DNA of 64,000 bases from Sthenelais limicola (taxonomy: Eukaryota; Annelida; Polychaeta; Phyllodocida; Sigalionidae). A model generated the notes under the pieces. The model made no database searches and was not told where the DNA came from. It saw only the letters and a program-made list of their open reading frames with translations. The translations under genes and the position numbers were made by a program. Position 1 is the first letter of the stretch, and each line of letters begins with the position of its first letter. The stretch is from positions 52,534,986 to 52,598,985 of the forward strand of contig OW804097.1 of assembly GCA_942159475.1 (NCBI GenBank), written 5' to 3'. Positions 46,998-58,993 of the stretch are shown here, piece by piece.

Positions 46998-47154
46998 ATG
47001 TCGAAGAAGCAAGGTGTAGTCGGCGCGGTGGCGGAGCGAGCTTTGTTGCGATTGGCGCGTGCACGTGGACAAGAGGAATGTGGAACAAGGTCAAGGACGA
47101 GGGAGAGAAAGAAAGTGGCGTGGTATAGTAGTCATCGTAGCATCGTAGGGGATT
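46998..47154 (+). CDS. possible first exon of a basic protein (competes with the antisense frame)
   Basis: The 52-codon frame starts ATGTCGAAGAAGCAAGG and ends at a consensus gtgagt donor. The product is Arg/Lys-rich (RTRERKKVAWYSS). The segment is GC-richer than its surroundings. The opposite strand is also open here, so only one reading may be real. No downstream exon with the required phase was found. Confidence 0.3.
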
Positions 47155-47908
47155 GTGAGTGAAAAATAATTATTAATTTTGGGGAAGAAATATTTGAATA
47201 TTGATGAATTATGTATTAAATAATGTAGTAATATGATATAGTTTACAAAGTAAGCCTATTAAGGAATATATGTAATAGAGTAATATATTTCGATTGTAGG
47301 CATGATATGCGATTTTAAGTGCAAATATGGGTTGGGCGGAATAAAGATAATAATAAATTCAAAGGTGACAAAATTATAATTTATATTTGCAGAATAAGGC
47401 ATTAAATTAAAGGCAATATTTATGGTAAGGCGTAAGGTTAGGTTCAAATGGATGTAGGGGTAGTATAGGGGTAAATATAATTAAATTCGGTTTGAGGATG
47501 ATTGGCTAAATTTATTAAGATGGTAAGTAATTATAAAGAGAAATAAGTTATTGGTTTGGGCGAATAGTAGGTTCAAATGAGATATAATGAATATATAGGG
47601 TAATATAGTAGGCGTAAATCGAAATGGGTTTGTGGCGGGAAGTGGCGCCATTGTAGCGTGGCAGTAAGGAGAAATGATTTTAATGAAAGGTGCAGTTTGA
47701 TGCGCGGATCGTCCGCGAGTGGTGTGCTGGTGTTGTTGTTGTCGCCCATATAGACCAGGAGAAGAATGAAAGAAGGTCTAACGAAGTGGGTAAAGTACTG
47801 CTCCAAGACCCCTTTTAAGTAAAACCCCAGCCTTACATTGGTCTAATGTTTTAAAGAAAGACAGGTCTGAGAGTAGTAAGTCCCAAAAACATCCAAAAAC
47901 ATCCAAAA

Positions 47909-48290
47909 TATCATGCAAATCGTCAGCCTTTCTATGAGACCGGAAGTGATTGCACTGCTTTAATCGCAACCTATATAATACCGCGACGGCTGACCGAATG
48001 AAGCTTCAGCCACAACAGCCAATCAGAGGAGCATATTCGCTAATGTTTATGTTCAGCCAGCCGGCCTGTTTTCGCAAGGTTCCGCTGCTTGCTATCCAAA
48101 GCATCGGACACCGCTTTAATCGAAACCTATATGATACCGCGACGGCTGGCCAAGTGAAGTGGGCGGGGCTTAGCGGAGAAACAGCCAATCAGAGGTGCGT
48201 ATTCGCTAATGTTTATGTTCAGCCAGCCGGCCTGTTTTCGCAAGGTTCCGCTGCTTGCTATCCAAAGCATCGGACACTTCCGGTTCTCAA
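47909..48290. promoter_or_regulatory. duplicated promoter-like block (octamer, ETS, CCAAT, GC and TATA motifs)
   Basis: An octamer ATGCAAAT at 47911-47918 is followed by ACCGGAAGTG (ETS/GABP type) at about 47939. Two copies of a ~160-bp unit follow (about 47951-48109 and 48110-48270). Each has cctata(t)ataccgcg, agccaatcagagg and gttcagccagccggcctg; the second also has gggcgggg. The block ends with the inverted ETS motif acttccggt. The motifs are read directly. A promoter role is inferred, with no transcript start assigned. Confidence 0.5.
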
Positions 48291-48640
48291 ATGCCGTGTT
48301 GCGTGTGTATAGGGACTTAAAATAGAAATAAATAAAAGATTTGAATCGGTAGAAATGTTTTAAATAGTGTTTGAGCCCGATAGCGAAGATTTAGTCGACG
48401 GGAATCGAGTAATAAATGAATGGCCAGTTCAGAAGCTCTACGTGCTTACGTTTCGTAGACCGGAAGAGATGTGGAGATCCTTCGGCATACCCACTCATGT
48501 GCACGTTCACTTGGCGTTGCATTGTGTACGGTAGTCTATATAGCGCACGGAGGATTTCATTCGAAAGTGACCCGCAACTAGCAACTAGGCTTCTAAATTA
48601 GTTTCAAACACATACGCTAGATGTCAGCACCAACTTAGGG

Positions 48641-48905
48641 AGAAGTTGATCTATGGAGACGAAAGTATTGATCTATGGAGACGAAAGTATTGATCTATGG
48701 AGACGGAAGTATTGATCTATGGAGACGGAAGTATTGATCTATGGGGAAGTCTTGATCTATGGAGACGGAAGTCTTGATCTATGGAGACGGAAGTCTTGAT
48801 ACTGATCTATAGGGACTGATACTGATCTATAGGGAGTCTTGAGACTGAACTATAGGCTTGATACTGATCTATAGGGACGGATTTATGGGGACGGAAGTGG
48901 TTTAG
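48641..48905. repeat. minisatellite, ~21-26-bp unit (ttgatctatggagacggaag)
   Basis: About ten units of tgatctatggagacg(a/g)aagt and shortened variants (tgatactgatctatagggac) occur. Copies degenerate toward the right. It marks the boundary between the gene-dense region and the LINE. Confidence 0.92.
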
Positions 48906-49276
48906 AGGGAATCTATAAAGAAAAAAAACCTCCCAGAATCTCATCAGATCGATTCTAAATACAGCTAAAGTTAGAGTGCCGATCAATAATTCAATAATGC
49001 AATAATTTGAATGATGGAGGGCCTCATTAGTAGGTCCATTCCTTTAACTATAGCAGACCCTATAGGCAATGGCCACAAACAATAATAAATTGTTCACAGA
49101 AACTAGAACAGGGATAAATAAAGATTTACTATAGAACCAGGAACGAAGATATTGTACAAGATACAGTATAGTATCTTACAAATCCGAATCAAATATGGCA
49201 TTGAGTGATGTGAGAGTAGTGTCATTGGAGGGATTTATTCTGTTAGGGGTTGGTCAAACTGTCAATCCTAATTTGG

Positions 49277-52230
49277 ATGACACCAAATGGATTTGGGACA
49301 ATGGATAATGTATGTAGTCAAGCACCGAAGGTAGTTGTTGGGACGAGCAAGGACCAAATTGATGTTTTTAAAACTTTAAAAGGGCTCAAATTCATGTCAT
49401 GGAATATTAGGAGTTTGTTGCAAAAAAATGAACAGATTGAAGAATTTATGTTTAACACCGAACCACACATATTGTCATTTCAAGAAACATGGCTGAATAA
49501 AAAGATATCAGACAGTACAATAGCGAAGAGGGGATATAATATAGTACGACTAGATAGGACTAGGAAGAGAAGAGGTGGAGGATTAATATCCTATGTCCAC
49601 TCGTCACTGAATGTTAACACTCACGAGTTTGTAAAGATGAATACCTCTAACGAGCACATCGAAATACAGGTATTCGAAATAGGGAAGAAATTTATGAAAA
49701 GCAAGGTAATCCTGAATGTCTACAGACCTCCACAGGGGAAAATATCAAAAGCAATTGAAGGAATCGAAGAGATTCTGGAAAACTTAAACACAACGAAAGA
49801 AATTATTATAATGGGGGATTTTAATTATAACGCAGAAACGGTAGAAGAAGGTACATCGGCAGGGGCAGAGAAATTTAGAAATATACTTAATAAATTCAAC
49901 CTTCAACAATTAATAACAGTCAATACAAGGATCAGTAAGAGTTCCTCAAGTATAATAGATCATATCTATACGAATATCAAAAATGTTAATAAAAGAGGCA
50001 CGATTAATATAAATCTAAGCGATCACCTTCCGATATACGTCCAAATAAAGAAAGAACGGACAAGTTATAAAACCGAATCATTTACAGCAAGGAATACAAA
50101 ATGCCTTGATTTACCTATACTAAAACAAATCATTTCTGACCTTGATTGGACGGAATTATACGAAACAAGGGACGTGAACGAAGCTTGGGAAATAATTTAT
50201 AACAAGATAAATACTATACTGAACAGAATGTGCCCAGTGAAATGGTTTAGGAAAGTTAGGGCGATACCCTCGTGGTATGTAAAATCTATTATTGAACTGG
50301 GGAAACAAAGAGACAAGGCATTCAGGATTGCCCATAAATCAGGGAAAGAGGTTGATTGGCAAAAGGCAAGGCAACTTAGAGGAAGAGTGAATACCGAAAT
50401 CAAAAATGCGAAAAACAAATACCTAAAAGAAAAGATCCGAGAAAATAGAAATAACCCACACAAATTCTGGGAAATACTAAAACCCTTAATATCTGAGGGA
50501 AAAAGTAAAATATCAGAAAATATAACTATACATAAAGATGGGGAGAAATTGGAAGGAGCTCAAGCGGCAGAGGCTATTAATGATTATTTTGTAAATATAG
50601 GCCCAAACTTGGCTAACAAAATAAAAGTAGTCGCTGAAACCGATTCTGAGAAAAATGTGGAACATCAAAATATTATCTCGGAGGGATTATTTGATTTTAG
50701 GGAAATAAGCAGAGCTGATGTAGAAGTCGCTTTAATGAAAGTAGGAAATTACAAAGCCTCCGGCCTTGAACTGATGCCAACCAGAATATTTAAACCATGT
50801 ATGTTGGCACTTAGTGTGCAGTTCGCTTATTTGTACAATCTTTCGCTGTCTAATGCTGAGATACCAAGGGACTTCAAGAAAGCTAGCGTCACTCCGTTGT
50901 TTAAGGAAGGGAACAGATATGACCCTGGGAATTATCGGCCGATATCTTGCATTAGTCTCCCCGCAAAGATCCTAGAGAGCTGTGTGCAGTCACAACTTGC
51001 GCATTACCTCGAAAGCAACTCAATGTTGTCTGAGGACCAGTTCGGTTTCAGGGCAGGAAAATCCATAGTAGAAGCTCACGATAATTTACTTACGATAACC
51101 TTAACACAAAAAAAGCAACAGATCTTATTTTCCTCGATTTTAAAAAAGCTTTCGACACGGTAAATCATGAATTATTATTACAGAAATTATTAAATTATGG
51201 AGTAGTAGGAAATTCTTTTAATTGGTTTAGAAATTATTTGACAGAAAGGTATCAAAAAGTGACTATAAGCGGTGGATCTTCCGCACTGAAACCAGTAATA
51301 TGTGGGGTGCCTCAGGGGACATCGTTGGGCCCTCTTATGTTCTTGATATATATCAACGACTTACCAAGAGTGGTTAAAAACAGCAGAATACAATTATTCG
51401 CCGACGATACGGTGGTGTATCAAACTAGATCGCTAGGGAGTCCCAGTATACAAGGACTACAACAAGATTTAGATAATATTGTACGATGGTGTGCATTAAA
51501 TAAAATATCGTTGAATATAGGGAAATGTAAGAGTCTAACGATAAGGACAAAGGAGGACCTCAATAATATAGTATCTTACAATATTGACGATCAGGAGTTA
51601 GACAATGCGGCGAGTTATAAGTACCTTGGTATCGAAGTAGACAAACAGCTAACTTTTAAGAAATTTATGATTAAGAAAGAAAACACTGTGAGAACAAGGG
51701 TGAAAGCCATGTCCAAGTTGTACGGGGCCTGTGATAAAAGTACATTATTGTTAGTATACAAGGTTATGGTAAGACCCATAATAGATTATGGGGATGTGTT
51801 TTACTCTGCTACAGCACTAACTCGTCTACAAAAACTGCAAACATTGCAGAATTCGGCCTTAAAGATAGTATTACACTTACCTAAATTGACAAGTACGGAG
51901 CAGATACACAAGACACTTAACATAACAACTCTCCAAACAAGACGCGACTCACACATATTGGACATGGCATTCCTACGTTCCTTAAACATTGAGTTACTGG
52001 ACTCAAAAAGCGTGAATTTAAGGCGGTTAGCTAAAGGAAAGAAACTAATAGTTCCTTGTCCAAAAAATGAAACATTTAAAAGATCGTACGTTTATAAAAT
52101 GACCCAACTCTGGAATAATCTTCCAGATGAGGTTCAATTGATCAAGGAGAGAAAGAATTTTCGACATTATTTGAAATACAAATATGTACAAACGTATGAC
52201 AGATTTCTTAGAGTAACACAAGAAGAATGA
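49277..52230 (+). pseudogene. non-LTR retrotransposon (LINE) endonuclease-reverse transcriptase with one frameshift
   Basis: This is an APE-type endonuclease followed by a reverse transcriptase, together about 980 residues. Landmarks in order: MSWNIRSL, FQETWL, GDFNY and SDHLPIY (endonuclease); NYRPIS, GFRAGKS, LDFKKAFDTVNHE, GVPQGTSLGPL and FADDTVVY (reverse transcriptase); and a C-terminal TRLQKLQTLQNSALK region. The first part runs open to 51163, but the true frame shifts by one base in the A-run near 51105-51112 and continues to TGA 52228-52230. No other lesion is seen, so this is a young copy of a jockey/CR1-like clade. The first ORF (gag-like) seems absent, and the start at 49277 is only the first ATG in an open frame. 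Confidence 0.92.
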
Positions 52231-53130
52231 TGTATATAGGTTAGAACATAATATCTTTACAGGCGCTCGGTTGAACCCTGTACACTAATACACTAATAGG
52301 TATGACTGAATATCCTAAGTGTTCAGTGTTAACCTGGTACGATGAGTAGTATATGACAGCAACTGTGTTAATTCTTAAGACCATAAGTGAATTTATAGAC
52401 TAGATGGAAATGTGTTAGCTAAAAAATTTATACTGTCCAGGAAAGTTGTCGATGAAGTTGTCGATGAAGGAAAGTGAAGAGATAATGTTAAAACCAACAT
52501 TAAACAATAGTATCCGTCCATGAATGAATGATAAAACCCGAAAGGTTAACAAATGCCGTCCGTAGTTTTGAAATGAACTTTATTTTGAATATGTAATGGG
52601 ATTGTAAACCCATCTAACAAGTGAAGGTCGATATAACGACAGGGAAGGGGAAGGGCAGGGGAAGTATCACTTTGTTATGCTATATTGGAGATATGTCAAT
52701 TAGCAGTTGGGAGGGGAGGTGGTTCATGTTTTACATTTATGGAAGTAGGGGGTTGAGTGAAAATTATCGATAAAATTCAACTTACTCAATGTATTAACAA
52801 GAGCGATAAGCCATGAAGTAGATCATAACGCTCTGTTATAATGAAAGAAGCTGACTTATTACGTTTACTTAATATTTCAACCGCGAGATAGAATATAAGG
52901 TAAACCTAAAACAAATTGTTAGCGTTAAGAATTGTAACCGTGATTGATGTTCTGTTATATTATATTATTATTTAATGGGAGGTCGTTTGGAAGACCTGCA
53001 TTAACGCAGATGTCCTTACCCACTTCCTGGATATTAGAATTGATGTTATTAAGTGATAATACTATAATGAACAAGTCAAATGTAACTGTATAATAATCCT
53101 GAATAAAAATATTATATATATATATATACT
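52231..53130. other. 3' flank of the LINE, no gene seen
   Basis: This probably includes the LINE 3' UTR. A short repeated gtcgatgaa(g) lies near 52450. A (TA)n run at about 53110-53129 abuts the next element. No open frame is supported. Confidence 0.45.
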
Positions 53131-53655
53131 ACACAACCGAAGTGAATCGTTGCGAACTGGTTTATACAATTTGTACCATGCAGACTGTACTCAGAAAGCG
53201 CTTTGAAGCGCTTTCACTATAAGTCGGTTCTATTCAGACTACAAGCATGGTCGCTGTACACTTTCCTATGTGTTTATAAGATCGATGACGTCAGAAAACA
53301 CTTCGCTTCACCTCAGTTCCATTCACACTAGCAGAATTAGCACTGAAAAAGCGAAGTGAAGCGAAGCGGTTTATATAATTCACCTTAAGTAGGTGGATTG
53401 TAGAAAGGGCTTTGAGAGGTGTAGTGTGAAAGGGGTATAATTCTGCTAGTGTGAATGGAACCGAAGCAAAGCAAAGTGGTTTCTGACGTCATCAATCAGC
53501 TGCGTTGCTTATAAACACATGGGAAAGACTAGCAACTTGCCTGCAGTCTGAATAGAACCGACGTAGTGAAAGCGCTTTGAAGCGCTTCTCTGCTGCAGTA
53601 TGAATGGTGCGCATTAGATAAACCAGTTCGCAACGATTCGCTTCGGTTGTGTAGA
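53131..53655. mobile_element. fold-back MITE, ~525 bp
   Basis: The left end ctacacaaccgaagtgaatc...gcgaactggtttat matches the reverse complement of the right end over about 37 bases. Further inverted segments follow (gaaagcgctttgaagcgct; ttccattcacactagcagaatt), so most of the element can fold on itself. A smaller internal fold with gtgtagtgtgaaaggggtat suggests nested copies. No coding sequence. Confidence 0.9.
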
Positions 53656-55985
53656 GTGAAAGGGGTATTAGTAACGGTTTATTTTGTCTTTTGAATCTAC
53701 ATCAGATCTCCGTGGAGACAATACTACCATGTATGGTTTTCATTGTCCCTAATTAAAGTATTTAAGATTTGCACAATGTAATTTTACATATAAATTGTGT
53801 AAAGTATATATAAAACTCTAGAGCAGTACAACCAGATGTTTATGATGAAAGACCAGACACGGTTTAAAGGGTCAGTCAACGGGTTCATGGTCACTTTTAG
53901 GACAAAAAACTTCATGGAGGCATAAATACAACACCCAAGTCTCGATTTTTTTACTTCCATTTATGTCTAACTTATAGTCACTTACAGGCATAAATTGAGA
54001 AATCCTAGTTGAAAAAGTCTGTTTAGCACAAGAGGGCACTGAGAGTGCTGTGTGACATCATAAAGCTGCGCCAGAAATGAACATAATATCTCTACCTTCC
54101 CCCTCCAATCTCCCAGCAATTGAAACAGTTTGTTTTGGTATGCACACCTGTGTTGTTCAATGTCCTTCTGCCCACCCCACACTCCTTCTTTCTAGCAGCA
54201 ATTATGAGAGTTGTTTATTATGTTCATTGCATGTACATTTCTAGATTGGTGCACCTTTATGACGTAGGCAAACAGTGGTGCCTTGAATGGAGTGTTAAAC
54301 TGTGGAACTACGTTTTCACTCATTTAAATGGGTAAAACTCACTAAATAATAACTTGGATTAAGTAAAACCGGGGTGGTTACATTTCCATAATAGCAAGGA
54401 AATGGATTTGCTCATAATATTTGGGGGTTTACTGACACTTTAACACAGAAAAGAATAAAGGGATCATGTTGAGACTCGAGTGAAATACAATGAAAATGAA
54501 AATAATAGACAGACATAAAACGGTCCTGCTACATTCTTTTTGTTCTCCCTGGTCAAGGGACATAGGGACGAGTTTAAGCCGACAAGGCAACCTTGATTTC
54601 ATGTATCGATGTGTTATTGATTTGTTGTCATGGGTCTCCACGAATCTGACACGAGAACCAACTTTGTGTCCCCTGTTCATCCATACCATGCCAGGCGGAA
54701 ACTTGCTCAAGCGCAGCTAACCATGGATGAGATACATTTTGGAGTATAACATTATAGATTTAAGGTATGTATGTATGTATGCAGAGAAAGGACCATCAAT
54801 ATCTATTTGTGTTTAAATATCTTTGTTCAGCAGAAATATTATGCATGGTTTACTTAAATTTAGACTTTAGAAAAATATTTATATTCAAAAAGCCTATCTA
54901 GGCTGCCGAGTAAACATTCTCGTTCACGTAAAATAAAATAATGTACACATCGAATAAATGAAATATGTCATCAATAGGATAAGGATACAACACATCATCT
55001 GGTATCAATCTTGAAAGAATCATGACATACCAAAGTAGTGAGTACAATCTAAATCAAATTTCATATCAACTTTCATATTTTCATCCCCATGTGCAGATCA
55101 GTTTACGAAGGGCAAGGCAACATCGAGAGTAATAAACTTAATCCTCTAGATTGATAATCAGGTCTAATCAGATCTAATTTTCCTATAATCACTTATTCAC
55201 GAGGTTTTCTTTTTTCCCATGATTTCATCACGGAGCCAATGGAATTGATAGGATAATAATAATAACAGACATCATGATCTAGATTCAGACATAATCTTCT
55301 TTATTTTCTCCCCATTTTAAAACAACACTATATCCATGTCATATCTCATATCTCGATTATACAGGACAACATAATCGCCATCCCTTTAATTCTGATAGGA
55401 TTTGTCTCGCTAGGAGCTAGCACCTCCCGTCCAGAAAGCTCATGAATTTATATGACTTACATGCAAGTCCCTAGCAATGTCTAGTGCAGAGACTATGCAA
55501 ACCCAAGGGAAAGGCTATGCAGTCGCTTGTATTATAGTATTACCATCTTATAATAGCTGTATTCCCTTGATTCACTGCTGGATTTACAATTCTATTATTC
55601 ATATTGTATGATGGACTGAGCCATATCAAAGGATTGATATCTCTTGTACCTAAGAACTACATTGGCATAATTTGAGCGATAGATGCATTCAGAATTGGGG
55701 TCTATTTGAGCTTGGGATTGTGGGTTATATATATGCAAAACAACAGGGTGACATCTTCTACAGTTTTGCGCAAAGGACTTTCAGATGGATTTCTCATCTG
55801 ACCCACACAGTGCCTGGCCACTTGGCTCATCATAGGCCGGCTGTGTGTGTGGCTGCCTGTGGCACTATATATAATATACATGTTCAAACGATCCATTGCT
55901 TATATTCCAAAGAGTAGGGTTTAGCACCCATTAGCATGTTTCCTCTCCAATATAGATGGTAGACTACCTAAGGAGGTATAGTGGA
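53656..55985. other. no gene recognised
   Basis: This is mixed-composition intergenic DNA. Short frames on both strands at 54429-54720 and 55672-55917 overlap each other and show no domains or splice context. A gtat(g) run lies at about 54765-54780. Confidence 0.4.
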
Positions 55986-56384
55986 TGACCATAGATGATA
56001 ACATTGAATTGAATTGAATTGAAAAAACATTTTATTGCAAGATTTCATTGCCAATCAAAGGGGATCTCCTGCAAATTGGGAGGTTTCAACTCCCCTTCTG
56101 ACTTGTCGTACATTCTTCTGAGGTAGAGTAACAATGTCATCTCAGTCATTGACTGCCGATGATTCTCTACATGAGCGCAATAGTGTTATAAAAAATGGTC
56201 AATCATAAGAAGGCGCAATATTTTACAAGAGGTTTCACTCGAGTAATTGTTTCTGTTTTTCTCTGCTTGGTTAACTGTAGGTTGTTGGATGTTTTACAGT
56301 CATACATACAATACAGGGTCAGACAAGATAAGGCAATACAGGACAACTCAGTATGGTACAATACATTTCGTGTCACAGCAGTAT

Positions 56385-56430
56385 GGAATATATAATATAA
56401 TATAATATAATATAATATAATATAATATAG
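56385..56430. repeat. (TATAA)n microsatellite at the LINE 3' end
   Basis: About nine taata units lie immediately downstream, in minus-strand sense, of the LINE fragment. Many LINE clades end in such short tandem tails. Confidence 0.9.
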
Positions 56431-56449
56431 AGGTGTAGTTATGAATGTT

Positions 56450-57870
56450 TTTCAGTGGGTAATAGATGATTATTATTCAACAAGTCAGATAAAGTAATCG
56501 TCGTTCCAAATAAAAATAGATTTTGCTTGACTTTTAAAAACCTTAGGGTCTACAATACAATGGGCCATCGTGGGGAGCCTATTCCAGGTGGTAGGAATTT
56601 TGTTATAAATAGATCTTTTTATTTGTTCCGATTTTGGTATTGTTTGTGACAGTATTTTCCTTCCTTCTAGGAAATTTCGGGTATTTATTGTTCTGAGATC
56701 AATATTTTCGTGATTCAGCGCCCTACGATGGCCAGCTTGTAACAGGTGTAAGCATCTACGGTACTTCAGGGGGAGAAGTCTCTTTGCTATATGTAAGTCT
56801 CGTACACTGGCTCTTGGAGGTAGTCTATATATAGTCTTCAGGATTCTATTTTGTAAGATTTGATGTCTATGGAGGTTAGTTCCCCCATGAGAGTCAAGTA
56901 AAATGTCGGCTTGGTCTAATACTGGGAGTACCATAACCTTATAGATCATGAGAAGGGTATTTTGGGGTAATTTTCTTTTAATTTGGCAAATTGCCAACTT
57001 TTATAGCTTAGTGTATTAGTCATCTTTGTAATCTGATCTTGGAATTTTAGTGTGCTATCAATCGTGGTTCCTAAATATTTATATGTATAGATGTCCTCTA
57101 GAGTTACACCATTAAGCATTAGCTTATGTTCTGGCAGATTTGCTTGGTTCTGTGAGACCCATCTTGATCTGAGGGAGGGGCGTGGGAATATTGTTTGCAC
57201 CTTGGTTTTATTTAGGTTTAAAGAAATTTTATTTAGACTACACCATTGACCCAGATTGGTTAGTTATTCTGTAGCTTTGTGGTAATTTCATTTAGATCTT
57301 TTCCAGAAGTATAAATGATGGTGTCTTCTGCAAACATTTGTATATTCAAGTTTATTATACAGTTAGGGATGTCGTTTATGTATGTTGAACAATAGGGGTC
57401 CCAGGGTGGTTCACTGTGGGACTGCACATGTTGTTGCTGTGGTCGGAGAGAGCAAGTTATTTACTTTAACTTGTTGGTCTCTATTGGTCAAGTAACTTTT
57501 AAGCCAGTTTAGCTCTTTTCCTTCAATTCCGAAGTTTTCTAATTTCAAAATAAGTCTAGAATGCTTAACTGTATCAAATGCCTTCCTCAGATCGAGATAT
57601 CTCGCTCTCACTGTATCGCCTTCATTGAGGGCTTGATACACATTTGATAGGTATGAGATTAATGCATCTTGTGTAGACTGCCCCGCCCTGAAGCCGTATT
57701 GGTGCTTATATAATAAACTATAATCCTCTATATATATGCTGTGAGTTGTTTGTGCAACACCTTTTCCAACACCTTTGCAGGTAGTTGGATTGTCGACACT
57801 GGTCTATAATTCCCTGGGTCAGTGAATATACGTTTAATACCTAGTTTTTTTATATGCGACAAAACTAAAA
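56450..57870 (-). pseudogene. 5'-truncated LINE reverse transcriptase, several frameshifts
   Basis: On the minus strand the order is DPGNYRPVSTIQLPAKVLE (about 57810), YLDLRKAFDTVKHSRL (about 57590), a broken GDPG/GPLLFNI region, AEDTIIY in place of YxDD (about 57330), WCSLNKISLNLNKTK, YKYLGTTID and the C-terminal LHRHQILQNRILK region to about 56485. At least three frame changes and several stops occur, so it is dead. It is a different subfamily from the LINE at 49277. Confidence 0.85.
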
Positions 57871-58107
57871 TCAACCTCCACTCCCTTCAAAACTGCTACC
57901 ATGTACTGAGAGAAGGAACTCTCTCTTGACGACGGTGTAATTTACCTTGCTACTGTCTATGACATCATAGACAGGTGCACTCGTTGCCAGGTGTGATGTC
58001 AGAAATTAGATGACACCTGGAAAACACATCCTTATTATTTTTGAAGGTTAAATAATGGATGTAGGCCCCAATATCCCAAGTCAAAATAATTGATTGTACA
58101 AAAATGT

Positions 58108-58193
58108 AATTCCGTTAAGCTGGCATAAGGCAATGAATATATAACGAAACAGTGTATGGGCTGTGAGAGAACAAGTTGCCTTGATCCCCCTTT
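58108..58193. repeat. 86-bp direct repeat, copy 1
   Basis: The segment containing agctggcataaggcaatgaa and gaacaagttgccttgatccc recurs at 58908-58993 in the same orientation. The second copy abuts the broken end of the DIRS-like element. Confidence 0.9.
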
Positions 58194-58907
58194 TATTCAA
58201 CAAAACACAACAAAAGAAAAAGTTTCAATGTGGTGGTCAGCTCTGTGGCTGAGAAGAGAATGAATGAGTGAAGTGCTGGCTGAGCACTGGTGCGCAGAGG
58301 CCACGCTCGACTCTTTGTGACAACCGCTTCTGAAAGAAGCTGCTATCAGCAGATATCACTACCCCCAACACCGTCACGCCTGCCATTACGGTCATCACGC
58401 ATATATATACAGATGTGATACTTATCCCCCTCTTTGCCTACACAATGATATTCCCCCGCATATTGTACCTTCAATAATGACAATCTAAAGACGTTTTCCT
58501 CGCAGTTTTGGCCGGAATCGATACATCAATACTGTATGTATACAACGATAGGGTCAGGTATAGCTCGAAAGATCCCCTCGGGAAGATTCGAATCGACGGC
58601 CATTGCCGCGAAATATATCAACATGCGCCGAAAATGGTGTCTCCCAATACCGCCGCAAGCGCCCTGCACGCAGGCATGAATATCCCATACACACAACGCC
58701 AGTGGCGGTGTGTGTATGGGACACTATGTAGGATGGGGCTGGGTGGAGGGGCGTGCGTCGGCAAATGTTTTTCTTTATTCATATAACCTAACAATAACCA
58801 TAGCAAACCTTACACAAATCGTAATATCTCCTCGCTGTTATACTCTAGACCTCTAGCGACCTCTAGCAATTACACTGGTCACACCCCCTAGTGTGTGTGA
58901 TCCACAG
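58194..58907 (-). other. 714-bp segment between direct repeats, LTR-like features
   Basis: Read on the minus strand, the segment begins near TGTGGATCACACACACTAG. It has AATAAAG and ends near a Lys/Thr-type A-rich stretch. It carries an inverted pair cccatacacac...gtgtgtatggg. No protein is encoded. It may be a solo LTR or the tail of an inserted element that disrupted the DIRS copy. Confidence 0.35.
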
Positions 58908-58993
58908 TAATTCCTTTAAGCTGGCATAAGTCAATGAATATATAACGAAACAGTGTATGGGCTGTGAGAGAACAAGTTGCCTTGATCCCCATA
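58908..58993. repeat. 86-bp direct repeat, copy 2
   Basis: This is the partner of 58108-58193. It is joined directly to the codons of the DIRS RNase H region after the PEDN motif, so homology to DIRS proteins ends here. Confidence 0.9.

Noticed and set aside
1858..48300. A TET/JBP dioxygenase gene, expected by analogy with fungal KDZ elements
   Set aside because: I looked for an HxD...H...R core among the exons on both strands and found none. The HDAH/IIHDV strings near 17.4-17.7 kb do not fit the motif.
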